Under the pieces are notes generated by a model, which was given only the letters and a program-made list of their open reading frames with translations, made no database searches and was not told the DNA's origin. Made by a program: the position numbers and the translations under genes. A stretch of DNA of 34,924 bases, from IMG/VR virus record IMGVR_UViG_3300009515_000011, positions 1-34,924 of that record. The stretch is one strand, 5' to 3'. This DNA is from a virus. Each line of letters begins with the position of its first letter. The first letter of the stretch is position 1. Shown one piece after another: positions 17,551-25,662 of this stretch.

Positions 17551-18735
17551 CTATTCCTCCGCCACGAAGAAGTAGATTGTGTCGCCGTCGTCGAGTGCCG
17601 CCGACGTGTTCACAGTGAAGGATCCGACCGCCCTGCCCGATTCAGGAATATCTACCCCGACATGAGACGATACCGTCCCCAGGTTATGGATGACTATGTA
17701 TGCGACGCTCGGCATATCTGGGGAGAAAGATACAGTAAAAGAGTCACTGTCTGCAGGCTGCGAGATAGTCCGAATAATGCGTCGGTTCTCGTACAGTCGC
17801 GGATCGTTGTCGCCGACAGCGATTGGATCAATCGCTGTCACCGGATCGAGAGATAGCTTGGTAACACCCTTGACCGAGCCTGATGCATCCGGGACGCCGC
17901 CCGAGGGCAAGGAGACGCCCGTAGAAAACGTCGCGATGACTGTCAACCCCGCATCGAGGGTGTCCGCGTTGGTGTACCCGGCTGTGACTACTTCAATGCT
18001 GATGTCCGCATTGGGTGTTACAGGGTGACTGCCCGGAGCGGCGACAGTGAATAGGGTCGTCGGGTTCGCCAGATCAAGAACGACTGTCAGCTCAATGCTC
18101 GCCCCGACCTTAACGTTGACCGTGACCGTACCGGCCGTCACGGGGCGAGTCAGCTCGGCCGACAAGCCAATCAGCGAACCCTGCAAAATGATGCGACCGA
18201 GCGTCGCCTCTTGCGTATCCGAACCTTCGGGCACACCGAAGGTTGCAGACCTTTCGTATGTATCTCCCTGGTTCCCCGTACCTGGGACGCCAAAGATGTT
18301 GACCGTCTCCCCGGTCTCCACCTTAGACCCGTGACGCCAATAGATGGTCGTGCCCCTTCGGATGCACAAGGCAAAGGCGTCGTCTGTATTCGGGACCGTC
18401 GACGCGACGGTCTTGGCGATTGTGTTGTTTGTCTGCGGAGCCCGGGTCAGCACCGCATAGAGAATCTCCCCATCCAGGATGCTAATTGTGTCCGCAGGAA
18501 CGGTCAGCTTGAAGCCTGAGATAGGCGAGAACACCTCGATGTCCGCAGACCACGTCAGGGTATTGGCGCCCGCATCGAATGTAACGTCGTCGCCGCCGCC
18601 AAGAATGAGCTGACGATCTTCCCTGGAGGCATAGCCAGACCCGTCCATGGCCTCGACCATCGAGTCGAACTTCTCGAACCACGGATCACTGTCCTTGGCC
18701 GGAAACGGCCATCTCATCCTTGGAGAATCAGGCAC
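17551..18735 (-). CDS. Tail fibre/baseplate-proximal protein with YERxxxF module
   Basis: A 394-residue protein starting with GTG at 18735, eight bases inside the upstream gene, with GGAG six bases before it. The N-terminal 135 residues (DPWFEKFDSMVEAMDGSGY, LTWSADIEVFSP, FALCIRRGTTIYWRHGS) look like the baseplate-proximal attachment domain found at the start of many tail fibre operons. Residues 160-275 are a YERSATFGVPEGSD module shared with the 1198- and 717-residue proteins. The C-terminal 110 residues include KGVTKLSLDP and VGDNDPRLYENR, typical of phage fibre C-terminal repeats. As the first gene of the fibre block it may be the connector on which the others assemble; this is inference. 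Confidence 0.75.
   Translation of the reverse strand: MPDSPRMRWPFPAKDSDPWFEKFDSMVEAMDGSGYASREDRQLILGGGDDVTFDAGANTLTWSADIEVFSPISGFKLTVPADTISILDGEILYAVLTRAPQTNNTIAKTVASTVPNTDDAFALCIRRGTTIYWRHGSKVETGETVNIFGVPGTGNQGDTYERSATFGVPEGSDTQEATLGRIILQGSLIGLSAELTRPVTAGTVTVNVKVGASIELTVVLDLANPTTLFTVAAPGSHPVTPNADISIEVVTAGYTNADTLDAGLTVIATFSTGVSLPSGGVPDASGSVKGVTKLSLDPVTAIDPIAVGDNDPRLYENRRIIRTISQPADSDSFTVSFSPDMPSVAYIVIHNLGTVSSHVGVDIPESGRAVGSFTVNTSAALDDGDTIYFFVAEE
17555..17560 (-). promoter_or_regulatory. Ribosome binding site deciding a GTG start
   Basis: GGAGGA on the minus strand, five bases before the GTG at 17549 and inside the last codons of the upstream gene (GAG GAA TAG). It supports GTG initiation of the 1198-residue fibre protein and coupled translation. 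Confidence 0.75.
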
Positions 18736-19591
18736 TTACATCTCCATACTTCGCGAGTCCGTTTCGCTTGAGTACATCGAAGACCCTCTGATAGGGCCGT
18801 GCGTCTGGGCCCCCGAGGATCTCATTGCTCTCACAGGACGCCAGGATACCCCTCAGCCGCGCCATGACGCGCTTCGCGCTCGGGTCCATCCGGTAGTAGT
18901 TCATGCCCGTGAACGTGGACACACGGTTCTCCAGGACACGTAGAGGGACAAACCCGTACTTCCAGTACGAGATGGCAATACCCATCGCGTACCCGCGATA
19001 CTCAGACTCGGCACGCCAGTAAGCCCTCCATGGAGCCAAGGGGACCAGGGCGCCGCCCGCAAGGAAGGCCCACCAACCAGCAAGCCAAACAGACAAAGCG
19101 GCAAATGCGACAACGGACAGCCCGATCAAGGGGAAGAACACCCCGAGACGGACTTTCCTTGACTCAGTTCCCCTCATCGCAATCCACAGCGCCAAATACG
19201 ACACCGCCGCGCCACCCGCAACGACAGCGAGGGGAATCCAGGAGCCAAGGACAGCAAAGGCTGTCAGTCCTATGACCGCAAGCCACTGCGGAAACGCATA
19301 TCCGAGGTTGAACCGGATTGGCCTTTGCTCCCCGTCCCAAATGTGCACACGTTCATGCGCCAGAACACGGGCGTACTCTTCCCATCGCAGGCTCAGGAGT
19401 CTCCGGGAGGGGAAATACACGGTGCTACCAAGGGTTGTGACAAAGCCGTCCATGAACCTGTTGTTGAACGGGTACATGAGCACCGCGAGCAGCTTCATTA
19501 GCTTGCTCTCGTCTTTGAACCGCATGGAAAAGGAGGGATGAAGCTCCTTGATCTCTGCAGCGATTTGGTCGAATAGCTCTTTACCCGTCAT
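18728..19591 (-). CDS. Membrane protein with HExxH zinc metallopeptidase motif
   Basis: A 287-residue protein. Residues 77-83 read VLAHERVH, an HExxH zinc-binding motif (H79, E80, H83). A glutamate-rich helix WRAESEYRGYAMG (192-204) could supply the third zinc ligand. Between them, residues about 101-140 and 150-187 are strongly hydrophobic and could form two to four membrane helices. This layout (HExxH, membrane hairpins, ExxxY helix) recalls M48-like membrane metallopeptidases, though no family is certain. The gene lies between the BppU-like gene and the first fibre gene and overlaps the next gene by eight bases. AGGTGA precedes the ATG. The possible role is proteolysis at the host envelope or maturation of a tail protein; the substrate is unknown. 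Confidence 0.65.
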   Translation of the reverse strand: MTGKELFDQIAAEIKELHPSFSMRFKDESKLMKLLAVLMYPFNNRFMDGFVTTLGSTVYFPSRRLLSLRWEEYARVLAHERVHIWDGEQRPIRFNLGYAFPQWLAVIGLTAFAVLGSWIPLAVVAGGAAVSYLALWIAMRGTESRKVRLGVFFPLIGLSVVAFAALSVWLAGWWAFLAGGALVPLAPWRAYWRAESEYRGYAMGIAISYWKYGFVPLRVLENRVSTFTGMNYYRMDPSAKRVMARLRGILASCESNEILGGPDARPYQRVFDVLKRNGLAKYGDVSA

Positions 19592-19598
19592 GGCTCAC

Positions 19599-20018
19599 CT
19601 ACGGCAATCTGCAGACCGGCTCCTTGACCTTGAACTCGGACACCTCCACCACAGGAACCTGCTTTCCGCTACTCAGGACCACCCATACATCGAATACGTA
19701 TTCTCCTGCAGGGAGGTTCTTTGTGTCGTCAGGGACCAAGTGAATGAGGGCTAACCCGTCCGTTGCTGGAGTCAAAATCTCAATCTCCAGTGCGCTCCCT
19801 GAATCCTTGTCGATGAGAAGCTCTGGATCCCCCGTAGACCGTCGAACACAGAAGTAGACCGTTGACCCCGTTAGGTTGACAGGCTGCTCACTCTCGGTCC
19901 CGTCGGTCGCGGTTACGATAGTTGTAACCTCCAACTCAAGGTCCAGGGACTCTCCCTGGAACACCTCGATGGAGTTGGAACTCTTGGTGATATTTGAGCT
20001 GACAGAGGAAATCGACAT
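19599..20018 (-). CDS. BppU-like immunoglobulin-type baseplate protein
   Basis: A 139-residue protein. The pattern EVFQGESLDLELEV, NLTGSTVYFCVRR, ALIHLVPDDTKNLPAGEYVFDVWVV and a final VSEFKVKEPV strand resembles the N-terminal Ig-like domain of upper baseplate proteins such as BppU of Gram-positive siphophages, a fold also used as a fibre adaptor in other phages. AGGAG precedes the ATG and overlaps the region of the upstream gpJ-like stop. Its location between the wedge and fibre genes fits an adaptor linking baseplate and fibres. The family resemblance is by pattern only. Confidence 0.6.
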   Translation of the reverse strand: MSISSVSSNITKSSNSIEVFQGESLDLELEVTTIVTATDGTESEQPVNLTGSTVYFCVRRSTGDPELLIDKDSGSALEIEILTPATDGLALIHLVPDDTKNLPAGEYVFDVWVVLSSGKQVPVVEVSEFKVKEPVCRLP

Positions 20019-20027
20019 GAGCTTCTC

Positions 20028-22244
20028 CTAGGTGGTCACCACCGATGCCGCATCGACGACTTCGCTTGTCACTGTGATAGTTCCACGGGTCACCACCTCG
20101 AAGTCCTGTACTGGAAGGTTGCCGTCCGAATCGATGAGCGTTACGGGGCCCACGATCTTGATGTTAACGAAGTCAACACCGTCGATCTTGACGTCGTCAG
20201 GCGCCGGGGCGATGGGTGCATACAGCTCAGACAAACGCAGTGTTACGCCAAACTTTCGCCCTCTCAGCACCCCGAGAATCTCAGCCTCGACCTGGGACCT
20301 AACGGACGACTCATTAAACCCTGTCAAGATGCCGACATGCGCTGTAATCGATGCAGCGACCAGGAGGTTGCTAGCACCAGTCACCTTGACAACCTGAGTC
20401 ACCTCCTTGGCCGCATCGAGATACCTCTGCAACGAAGACTGAAGCCCGATAGTCGGAACCACGTAGAAGCCCTCTGAATCAAACGTGAGCACAGGGACCT
20501 CGATGAGGTTCGACTGACACTCATTCGACAAAAATGAGTCAACGTGGTCCGAGATGTCCGTCGTCAGCGTGGTCACATCATCACTGATGTCATCAATGTC
20601 TGTGTCCAGGGTTGTTGCCGTGGACTTCAGGGAGGTGTTGCTCGTTTCGATTGAATCGATGTCTGTACGAATAGAGGCCCGCAGGGTCTCCGAGCTATCT
20701 GCCTTCGCGTTTATGACATCGAGTTCCGTTGTGATGGATGTCGTGTTCGCAAGGATGGTTCCAGCCTGAGTCGTTACCTCTGAGTTTCTGGCATCAGCTG
20801 TAATTCTCGCAACATCCATTGTCCCGAGATACCCAAGAAGGGTCGACAGTAGGGTGGCCCCTATCTCCCCTGCACCAGCAGCAACCGGGGCTGCGTTGAT
20901 GTCGGTGACAATGCTGTCGTGCTGCGTGTCGATAGTTCCAAGGTCCGTACTGATGGAGATAGAGTTCGAGCTGATGACCCCTGCAGCAGTCCGAGTGCTC
21001 TCGTTGGCCGCTCGGGCCGATACTTCAGCCGTGGCGATGTCCGAGATGTCTGTCGCCAGGGAGGAATCATCCGTCTGCGCATCAGATACAGACGATGCGA
21101 TCGAGTCGCTGTCAGCGCTGATTGAAGTAACGGCCGCATTGACGGTCGGCACCACGCTGTCTGCTTCAGCTCGGATGGATGCAAGCTTCGAAGACAGGAA
21201 GGCATCGTCCGATGAGCCACGAACAGAGATTGCCTGAGCTACTGCAATGGAGCCAAACACCGGGTCCACGAACGACTGCGCACGGGCCTCGTAGTCCTCG
21301 ATGGTTACATTGACGTTGCGCGCCTTGAATACCGTGGGCGCATTTGCCTTGACGCTCTCAATGGTCTCCGGGTCACTACCCCCGCTGGTACCTTCAGGGT
21401 TCGTTACGACCAAGCCGATCTGCTCAAAGCTGACCACGAGTGGGACTACCGGGGAAGTGATCGTTCCCTCTGTCGCCTGGCCGTTGACACCGGACGTTAC
21501 AAAGAACGAGATGCGAACCTCTGCCCCGTCCTCAGGAATTTTGCCAGCGATACCGTCGCCAAACCGTAGCGTTGCCGGGTCATCGTTGTACCCAATCTCG
21601 AACTGTTCCGTATCGCCAAAGACAAGCAGCTCCTGTTCTTCCCAGGCGTTGCCGTCAACCTCCACAGTTACCTGTGAAACGTTCTCCGTACCTGGACCAA
21701 CAATGAACTTGCCGTCAGGAACGTTAGCGATCTTGAACACCTGGTTCGCCGAACCATCCGACGTGAACACCGTCGTAAGGGTCTCACCCTCGGATGCGGT
21801 AACCGTCTTTGTAGACGTGTCGGAGATCGAGAACTCCAAGTCCTCCTGGGTCTCAAAGACCAGGCCAGCAGGCCCCTGGAACTTGAAGCCAGCAGGGATG
21901 GGAATCGGAAACGTGTTCGCCTGATCTACAAGCGTGATACTGAGATCGACGCTGGACGCCGTTGAGGCACCAACCTTGTAGCCAAGCTGGCGGGCCAAAC
22001 GCGACGCCGACGACAGCGTCCTCGCGGTCGAGAGGAAGTTGTCGGTCGCTCGCCTGTCCAGGTAGAACGACAGCGTGTCCAACCCGAACGAGAAGATGTC
22101 CACAAGCATGATGCCCAGGGACGAGACAGCGAAGTCATTGAAGACCGTCGCGAACTTGACCTGCAAGCGCGAGAGGATCTCATCTTCATGGGTGTCGAAG
22201 TCGAGACCCGCGTACCGGACGCGTACTAGATTTGCACTCGCCAT
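20028..22244 (-). CDS. Baseplate wedge protein, gpJ/gp6-like, with coiled-coil insertion
   Basis: A 738-residue protein of the Baseplate_J family (P2 gpJ, T4 gp6), which forms the wedge ring around the hub. Supporting sequence: SLGIMLVDIFSFGLDTLSFYLDR (42-63), PIPAGFKFQGP (116-125), LRFGDGIAGKIPEDGAEVRI (226-245) with GVNGQA (252-257), and ARNVNVTIEDYEARAQSF (308-325). Normal C-terminal sequence resumes at about 600. Between residues 345 and 575 lies a Ser/Thr/Asp/Ala-rich, heptad-like segment absent from ordinary J proteins, probably a coiled-coil spoke projecting from the wedge. GGGGGAG precedes the ATG. It sits immediately downstream of the gp25-like gene, as in many myophages. Confidence 0.88.
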   Translation of the reverse strand: MASANLVRVRYAGLDFDTHEDEILSRLQVKFATVFNDFAVSSLGIMLVDIFSFGLDTLSFYLDRRATDNFLSTARTLSSASRLARQLGYKVGASTASSVDLSITLVDQANTFPIPIPAGFKFQGPAGLVFETQEDLEFSISDTSTKTVTASEGETLTTVFTSDGSANQVFKIANVPDGKFIVGPGTENVSQVTVEVDGNAWEEQELLVFGDTEQFEIGYNDDPATLRFGDGIAGKIPEDGAEVRISFFVTSGVNGQATEGTITSPVVPLVVSFEQIGLVVTNPEGTSGGSDPETIESVKANAPTVFKARNVNVTIEDYEARAQSFVDPVFGSIAVAQAISVRGSSDDAFLSSKLASIRAEADSVVPTVNAAVTSISADSDSIASSVSDAQTDDSSLATDISDIATAEVSARAANESTRTAAGVISSNSISISTDLGTIDTQHDSIVTDINAAPVAAGAGEIGATLLSTLLGYLGTMDVARITADARNSEVTTQAGTILANTTSITTELDVINAKADSSETLRASIRTDIDSIETSNTSLKSTATTLDTDIDDISDDVTTLTTDISDHVDSFLSNECQSNLIEVPVLTFDSEGFYVVPTIGLQSSLQRYLDAAKEVTQVVKVTGASNLLVAASITAHVGILTGFNESSVRSQVEAEILGVLRGRKFGVTLRLSELYAPIAPAPDDVKIDGVDFVNIKIVGPVTLIDSDGNLPVQDFEVVTRGTITVTSEVVDAASVVTT

Positions 22245-22246
22245 CT

Positions 22247-22624
22247 CTACACTCCCCCGGCTACCGAGACCTGTTGGACCTCGCCTGTCGTGACAATGGT
22301 GTACACGATGTCAATCAAGATCTGTCCAGGCTCTGCGATTGGGTCTGTGGTCACATCAACACTCTCAACTCGAATCCTCTTTTCCCACTTAGAGAGACAC
22401 TGTCTTACCTCTCGCTCTACATCCAGCCGGAAGGATTCTGTACTAGACTCGAATACAAACGTGAAGGCATCGCACCCAAAGTCCGGGCGCATGACCCTTT
22501 CCCCCTTGTTCGTTGTGATGATCTGAACCACAGAGGCAAAGATTGCATCTGTGTCCGTCGCCGGTGTCGGAAACGCCAGATCTCCCTTCTTGAAGGGGAA
22601 AGATATTGAACGTATGCGCGCCAT
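22247..22624 (-). CDS. Baseplate wedge protein, gp25/gpW-like
   Basis: A 125-residue protein of the GPW_gp25 family, part of the wedge core that connects to the sheath. The signature is IITTNKGERVMRPDFGCDAF (residues 35-54) followed by the VFE strand, where GERVxxPxFG is the conserved core of gp25 and P2 gpW. Length matches the family. It lies two bases before the gpJ-like gene and two bases after the preceding gene, the usual order. Despite historical 'lysozyme' labels for this family, no lytic activity is implied. Confidence 0.9.
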   Translation of the reverse strand: MARIRSISFPFKKGDLAFPTPATDTDAIFASVVQIITTNKGERVMRPDFGCDAFTFVFESSTESFRLDVEREVRQCLSKWEKRIRVESVDVTTDPIAEPGQILIDIVYTIVTTGEVQQVSVAGGV

Positions 22625-22626
22625 AC

Positions 22627-23088
22627 CTAGAAGATTGGCCCCGGAGGGAGAGGGGTTGGATTGGTCACAAAGACTGTCTTGGTCATTGCGTCAAGCGCCT
22701 GCGCAAGCGTCGACGCAGCGTTGCTGGAGTCTTTCACATTCACGCCAATCAAGCGACCTAGCCCCGCCTGAGGAATTACCGCTGTAACAACCCCGCCTGC
22801 CCCAGTCTGAACGGGTGGAGTCATCCAGAATCCAGAGATGGCATTGCCTATGGCGTTTGCAGCCTGCGGCTTTGGCAGCTGTCCCTTCATGAGGTTGAAC
22901 AGCGCCTGCTCAAAGAGCCTGCTCTCTGTTCCCCTGAGAATCACAGGGACGCCAGGGGGCGCCTGCGCTGTTGCCGCATAGGACTGGTACGCCTTCGCAA
23001 TCTGACGAGCTATGTCTGATATATCAGACAGTTGCTGGTCAAATACCCTCTGGATTCCAGAGGTAAGTGTGCCGATGACCAATGGCAC
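22627..23088 (-). CDS. Small baseplate protein of unknown family
   Basis: Read here from GTG at 23088, which overlaps the stop of the spike gene as TAGTG and gives 153 residues. A GTG at 23190 would add 34 residues but would overlap the spike gene by 103 bases. The protein begins VPLVIGTLTSGIQRVF. It has a helical N-terminus (SGIQRVFDQQLSDISDIARQIAKAYQSYAATA) and an Ala/Gly/Pro-rich C-terminus ending PTPLPPGPIF. No catalytic motif is visible. The position between spike and gp25 genes suggests a hub or wedge accessory protein, but I did not recognise a homologue. Confidence 0.65.
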   Translation of the reverse strand: MPLVIGTLTSGIQRVFDQQLSDISDIARQIAKAYQSYAATAQAPPGVPVILRGTESRLFEQALFNLMKGQLPKPQAANAIGNAISGFWMTPPVQTGAGGVVTAVIPQAGLGRLIGVNVKDSSNAASTLAQALDAMTKTVFVTNPTPLPPGPIF

Positions 23089-23759
23089 TAGCTCGTCTCC
23101 GTATCGTCGCTGAGAACATCGGACGGAATCGGCTGAATCGGCTTGCTCGTCGGCCCCCAGGAGTGAGGATGTGTGTGATTCTCCGCCCACTGCTTCCAGG
23201 CGTTACCCCTCACAAGAGGCTCGAATGAACCATCCTCCTTCCCTAGCTTGACCTTGTTCCCTTCAGTCCACTGGATGATGGTTCCGTTCTTGTGGCGAAT
23301 GGTGATCTTCTCCTCGCCACCCTTGTCGTCTAGGACAACGCTATGTCCACCAGGTGTCTGAAACCCCCTCTTCTTGGGAGCGCCATCGTCCTCGGGATCT
23401 AGCGAGTTATCCTTGTCTCCATCTGGGACATCCTCAGCGGCATACCAGCCGCCCATGTACGCCAGCGGGATGGTTGGATCCCCGTTTTCGAAGAAGACCC
23501 AGACGTACTCCTTCTCCTCGGGTGGCCAAAAGATACCCTGCGCACTACCGGCCCCCTGCATCATCGGCAGCACCCAGCTCGTATTCCCTGGACCTAGACG
23601 CGCACGCGGGCACTCCACAATGATACGCCCGAGCCCCTCGGGGTCGTGGTTGTTTATGACGAGCGCCTTGTACGGCCCATGGTAGCGCCGAAAGAATTCC
23701 AGCCCATACCTGTACAGGTACTCTATGAACGTCGTGAAGCTGTGATTCCAATCAGGCAT
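23088..23759 (-). CDS. Central tail spike protein, gpV/gp5-like OB-fold
   Basis: A 223-residue protein. Residues 26-107 form a gp5/gpV-type OB domain: YKALVINNHDPEGLGRIIVE, WVLPM, YVWVFFENGDPTIPLAYMGGW. Residues 133-173 (GFQTPGGHSVVLDD, ITIRHKNGTIIQWTEGNKVKLG) look like the start of the triple-stranded beta helix of spikes. The C-terminal ENHTHPHSWGPTSKP has three alternating histidines (H195, H197, H199), the sort of cluster that binds a metal ion in phage spike tips such as P2 gpV. There is no lysozyme domain as in T4 gp5, so the spike is the simple type. It pierces the host outer layer when the sheath contracts. Confidence 0.88.
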   Translation of the reverse strand: MPDWNHSFTTFIEYLYRYGLEFFRRYHGPYKALVINNHDPEGLGRIIVECPRARLGPGNTSWVLPMMQGAGSAQGIFWPPEEKEYVWVFFENGDPTIPLAYMGGWYAAEDVPDGDKDNSLDPEDDGAPKKRGFQTPGGHSVVLDDKGGEEKITIRHKNGTIIQWTEGNKVKLGKEDGSFEPLVRGNAWKQWAENHTHPHSWGPTSKPIQPIPSDVLSDDTETS

Positions 23760-23763
23760 ATAA

Positions 23764-25332
23764 TCAATCCGCTGGCGGAGTACGCCTAGTGCTCTTGGGG
23801 CTGCTCAGAGTGCCCGGCGACTCGCTGGATGGAAGGCTCTCATTCGGGGTAGGAGTGCTCTGCCCCACCTTCTTTGTCGCATCCGCAAACGCCTCTGGGT
23901 AAAAATTACTGATTGCCTTGAATCTGGTCTGGTAGCCACCAACGCCTACGGAATGGCGAACCTCGGTGATTCCGTACTTGCCGTTGAATATGTTCTTCTC
24001 GTCCCCGCTGACGCCTCGCTCCTCGAACCCGTGCAGCATGACGACTTCCCCTGGCTGAAGGCTTGGGATGCCGAGGGTTGAGACTTCCGCTGTGATGCCG
24101 CCCTCCATCTGCAGGGACTTCCACTCAGCCTTCATCTGCTCCCTGATGTTCTCCCTCCCCGGATTGCCCGGCATGTTCGCCGTTGCGTCCTGGGGATCCT
24201 TGTTGCTCAGGACCTTCGCATCTGGATCGCGAACAGAGTCGCCCCCCACCAGCGTATAGGGAACGTTGTCCTTGGAAACTGTCTCCTCTTTCTTGGTCTT
24301 CTCCTCGTTGATATCCTTGGAAACCCACTTGCCCATGCCGGGGTTCAGCCACACCGCCGTCGTCGGAGAACTGAACGACAGGATGGGGAACATGCTCCTC
24401 GTTGGATCAACTTCGCCGTGTAAAAGGAAATGCTTAATTCCTCCACCATCGGAGCCAAACCTCGCCTTTAGCCACTCCTTCGAGTCCGCAATGATGACTT
24501 TCTCTCCCAGGATGAACATGTTCAGTCCGAATCGCTTAACCGTCTCCTGGACGAACCACCAGTCATTCCTGGGTCCTACCTGAATCTTTACCTTGGGTTT
24601 CTTCTCAGGAGGGGGGTTCTTCTGCTTCTTCTTTTTCTTAGTCCCCGTATCCTCGTCCGTTTTTGGCGGGGGCGGCTCAGTACCAGGCAGCAAAGGCGGC
24701 TCCCTGAAAAATATGTGCCCATTCTGGGGGTCGCTTAACGGTGTCTTCCCGTCAGCACCCTTGGTCTCGTCAAAGAACTTGTACAGATCTTCGACATTGA
24801 ATACGCCTTGCTTGCCACCCGTGCTCACGTACTTCTCAAGCGTCTCCTTGACGGCCGTAGCAAATGACGCATTCTCACGGAACTCTCGTGCCTCGGACCC
24901 GCCTGTAATGTTCAACGCATAGCCAACCCCCAGTGCGTGTAGGGTAATGACCACATCGTTGCCAATCTTGACATCCGGCTTCTGCATAAAGCCGGTGAAC
25001 TGCAGCGTTTGCCTCTGTGACTCACCGTCCCCTGTTGTGCCTGTCGTGTAACCAAAGCTCAGTTCGAGTCGCCCAGTGCCGAAGTGAATGATCTCTGAGT
25101 TAATGAACTTCAGTCCGTCCTCGAACGGAGGTGTCAGCACCATACTCAGCTGGGCGTTGTACCCCAACCTGAATGCAACGTTGATTTGGGAGACGAAAGC
25201 CAATGCCCCCAGCTTGGAGAGCTGACTCTCCTCCTGTCCGACCCATAGGTCGATGACTCGCTCAGGCAGGTCCCCTCGCTGGGCCTGCCTGATTGCGCCG
25301 CGCAGCGTGACGCCAAAGAAATCGAGAGCCAC
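23764..25332 (-). CDS. Baseplate hub protein, gpD/gp27-like
   Basis: A 522-residue protein of the late-control gpD/gp27/XkdQ hub type, which forms the trimer between tube and spike. Supporting features are the N-terminal barrel (ERVIDLWVGQEESQ, LSMVLTPPFEDG, QTLQFTGFMQKPDVKIGNDVVITLHALG) and the C-terminal barrel (LGIPSLQPGEVVMLHGFEERG, NGKYGITEVRHSVGVGGYQTRFKAIS). Gene order, immediately before the OB spike, supports it. Residues about 211-249 are a proline/lysine linker with a KKKKK run, unusual for a hub. The start is GTG directly after the TAG of the LysM gene, with GGGAGGA upstream. The stop is four bases from the next ATG. Confidence 0.85.
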   Translation of the reverse strand: MALDFFGVTLRGAIRQAQRGDLPERVIDLWVGQEESQLSKLGALAFVSQINVAFRLGYNAQLSMVLTPPFEDGLKFINSEIIHFGTGRLELSFGYTTGTTGDGESQRQTLQFTGFMQKPDVKIGNDVVITLHALGVGYALNITGGSEAREFRENASFATAVKETLEKYVSTGGKQGVFNVEDLYKFFDETKGADGKTPLSDPQNGHIFFREPPLLPGTEPPPPKTDEDTGTKKKKKQKNPPPEKKPKVKIQVGPRNDWWFVQETVKRFGLNMFILGEKVIIADSKEWLKARFGSDGGGIKHFLLHGEVDPTRSMFPILSFSSPTTAVWLNPGMGKWVSKDINEEKTKKEETVSKDNVPYTLVGGDSVRDPDAKVLSNKDPQDATANMPGNPGRENIREQMKAEWKSLQMEGGITAEVSTLGIPSLQPGEVVMLHGFEERGVSGDEKNIFNGKYGITEVRHSVGVGGYQTRFKAISNFYPEAFADATKKVGQSTPTPNESLPSSESPGTLSSPKSTRRTPPAD

Positions 25333-25659
25333 CTATCCAATCCTCCCGGTCCTGGCAAACGCAATCAGCCTGTTCTGGACGAAGTTCTTTGAGGGAATGA
25401 GGAGCAGCTGCCCCTCCTTGAGATCTGTTGGGATGATCTCCAAGTCATTAGCCCAAGCAATCACCCACCAAAGAACTGGATCCTGGTAGTACCGCTGAGC
25501 GATCAGGTCAATCCGATCTCCGTCCTGCACCGGATGCACAATGTCATCGGCGCGGGCCGTGGTGCTCGGCAAGACAAGCGTGTCCCAGAATTCGACTCCT
25601 TCTGAGAGAAGCAACTCTGCGAACTGCAATCGTGATGACTGTGCGATGGATACTGCCAT
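25333..25659 (-). CDS. LysM-domain baseplate/tail protein
   Basis: A 108-residue protein. Residues about 41-92 form a LysM-like domain: HPVQDGDRIDLIAQRYYQDPV followed by WWVIAWANDL and LKEGQLLLIPS. Small LysM proteins (XkdP, P2 gpX, T4 gp53-like) occur next to the tape measure and hub genes of contractile tails and help attach the hub to the wedges or tube. The gene lies directly after the tape measure gene and immediately before the hub gene, the usual order. A peptidoglycan-binding role need not apply in this setting. Confidence 0.82.
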   Translation of the reverse strand: MAVSIAQSSRLQFAELLLSEGVEFWDTLVLPSTTARADDIVHPVQDGDRIDLIAQRYYQDPVLWWVIAWANDLEIIPTDLKEGQLLLIPSKNFVQNRLIAFARTGRIG

Positions 25660-25662
25660 TAC

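Noticed and set aside
1-18735. Diversity-generating retroelement acting on the fibre genes
   Set aside because: No reverse transcriptase gene or template/variable repeat pair was found; the repeats seen are module duplications and one 43-base in-frame repeat.
22247-22624. Lysozyme activity for the gp25-like protein
   Set aside because: The family label is historical; the conserved residues belong to the structural wedge core and no lytic catalytic pattern is present.
23088-23190. Longer start (GTG at 23190) for the small baseplate gene
   Set aside because: It would overlap the spike gene by 103 bases; the GTG in the TAGTG overlap at 23088 fits the spacing seen throughout the operon.
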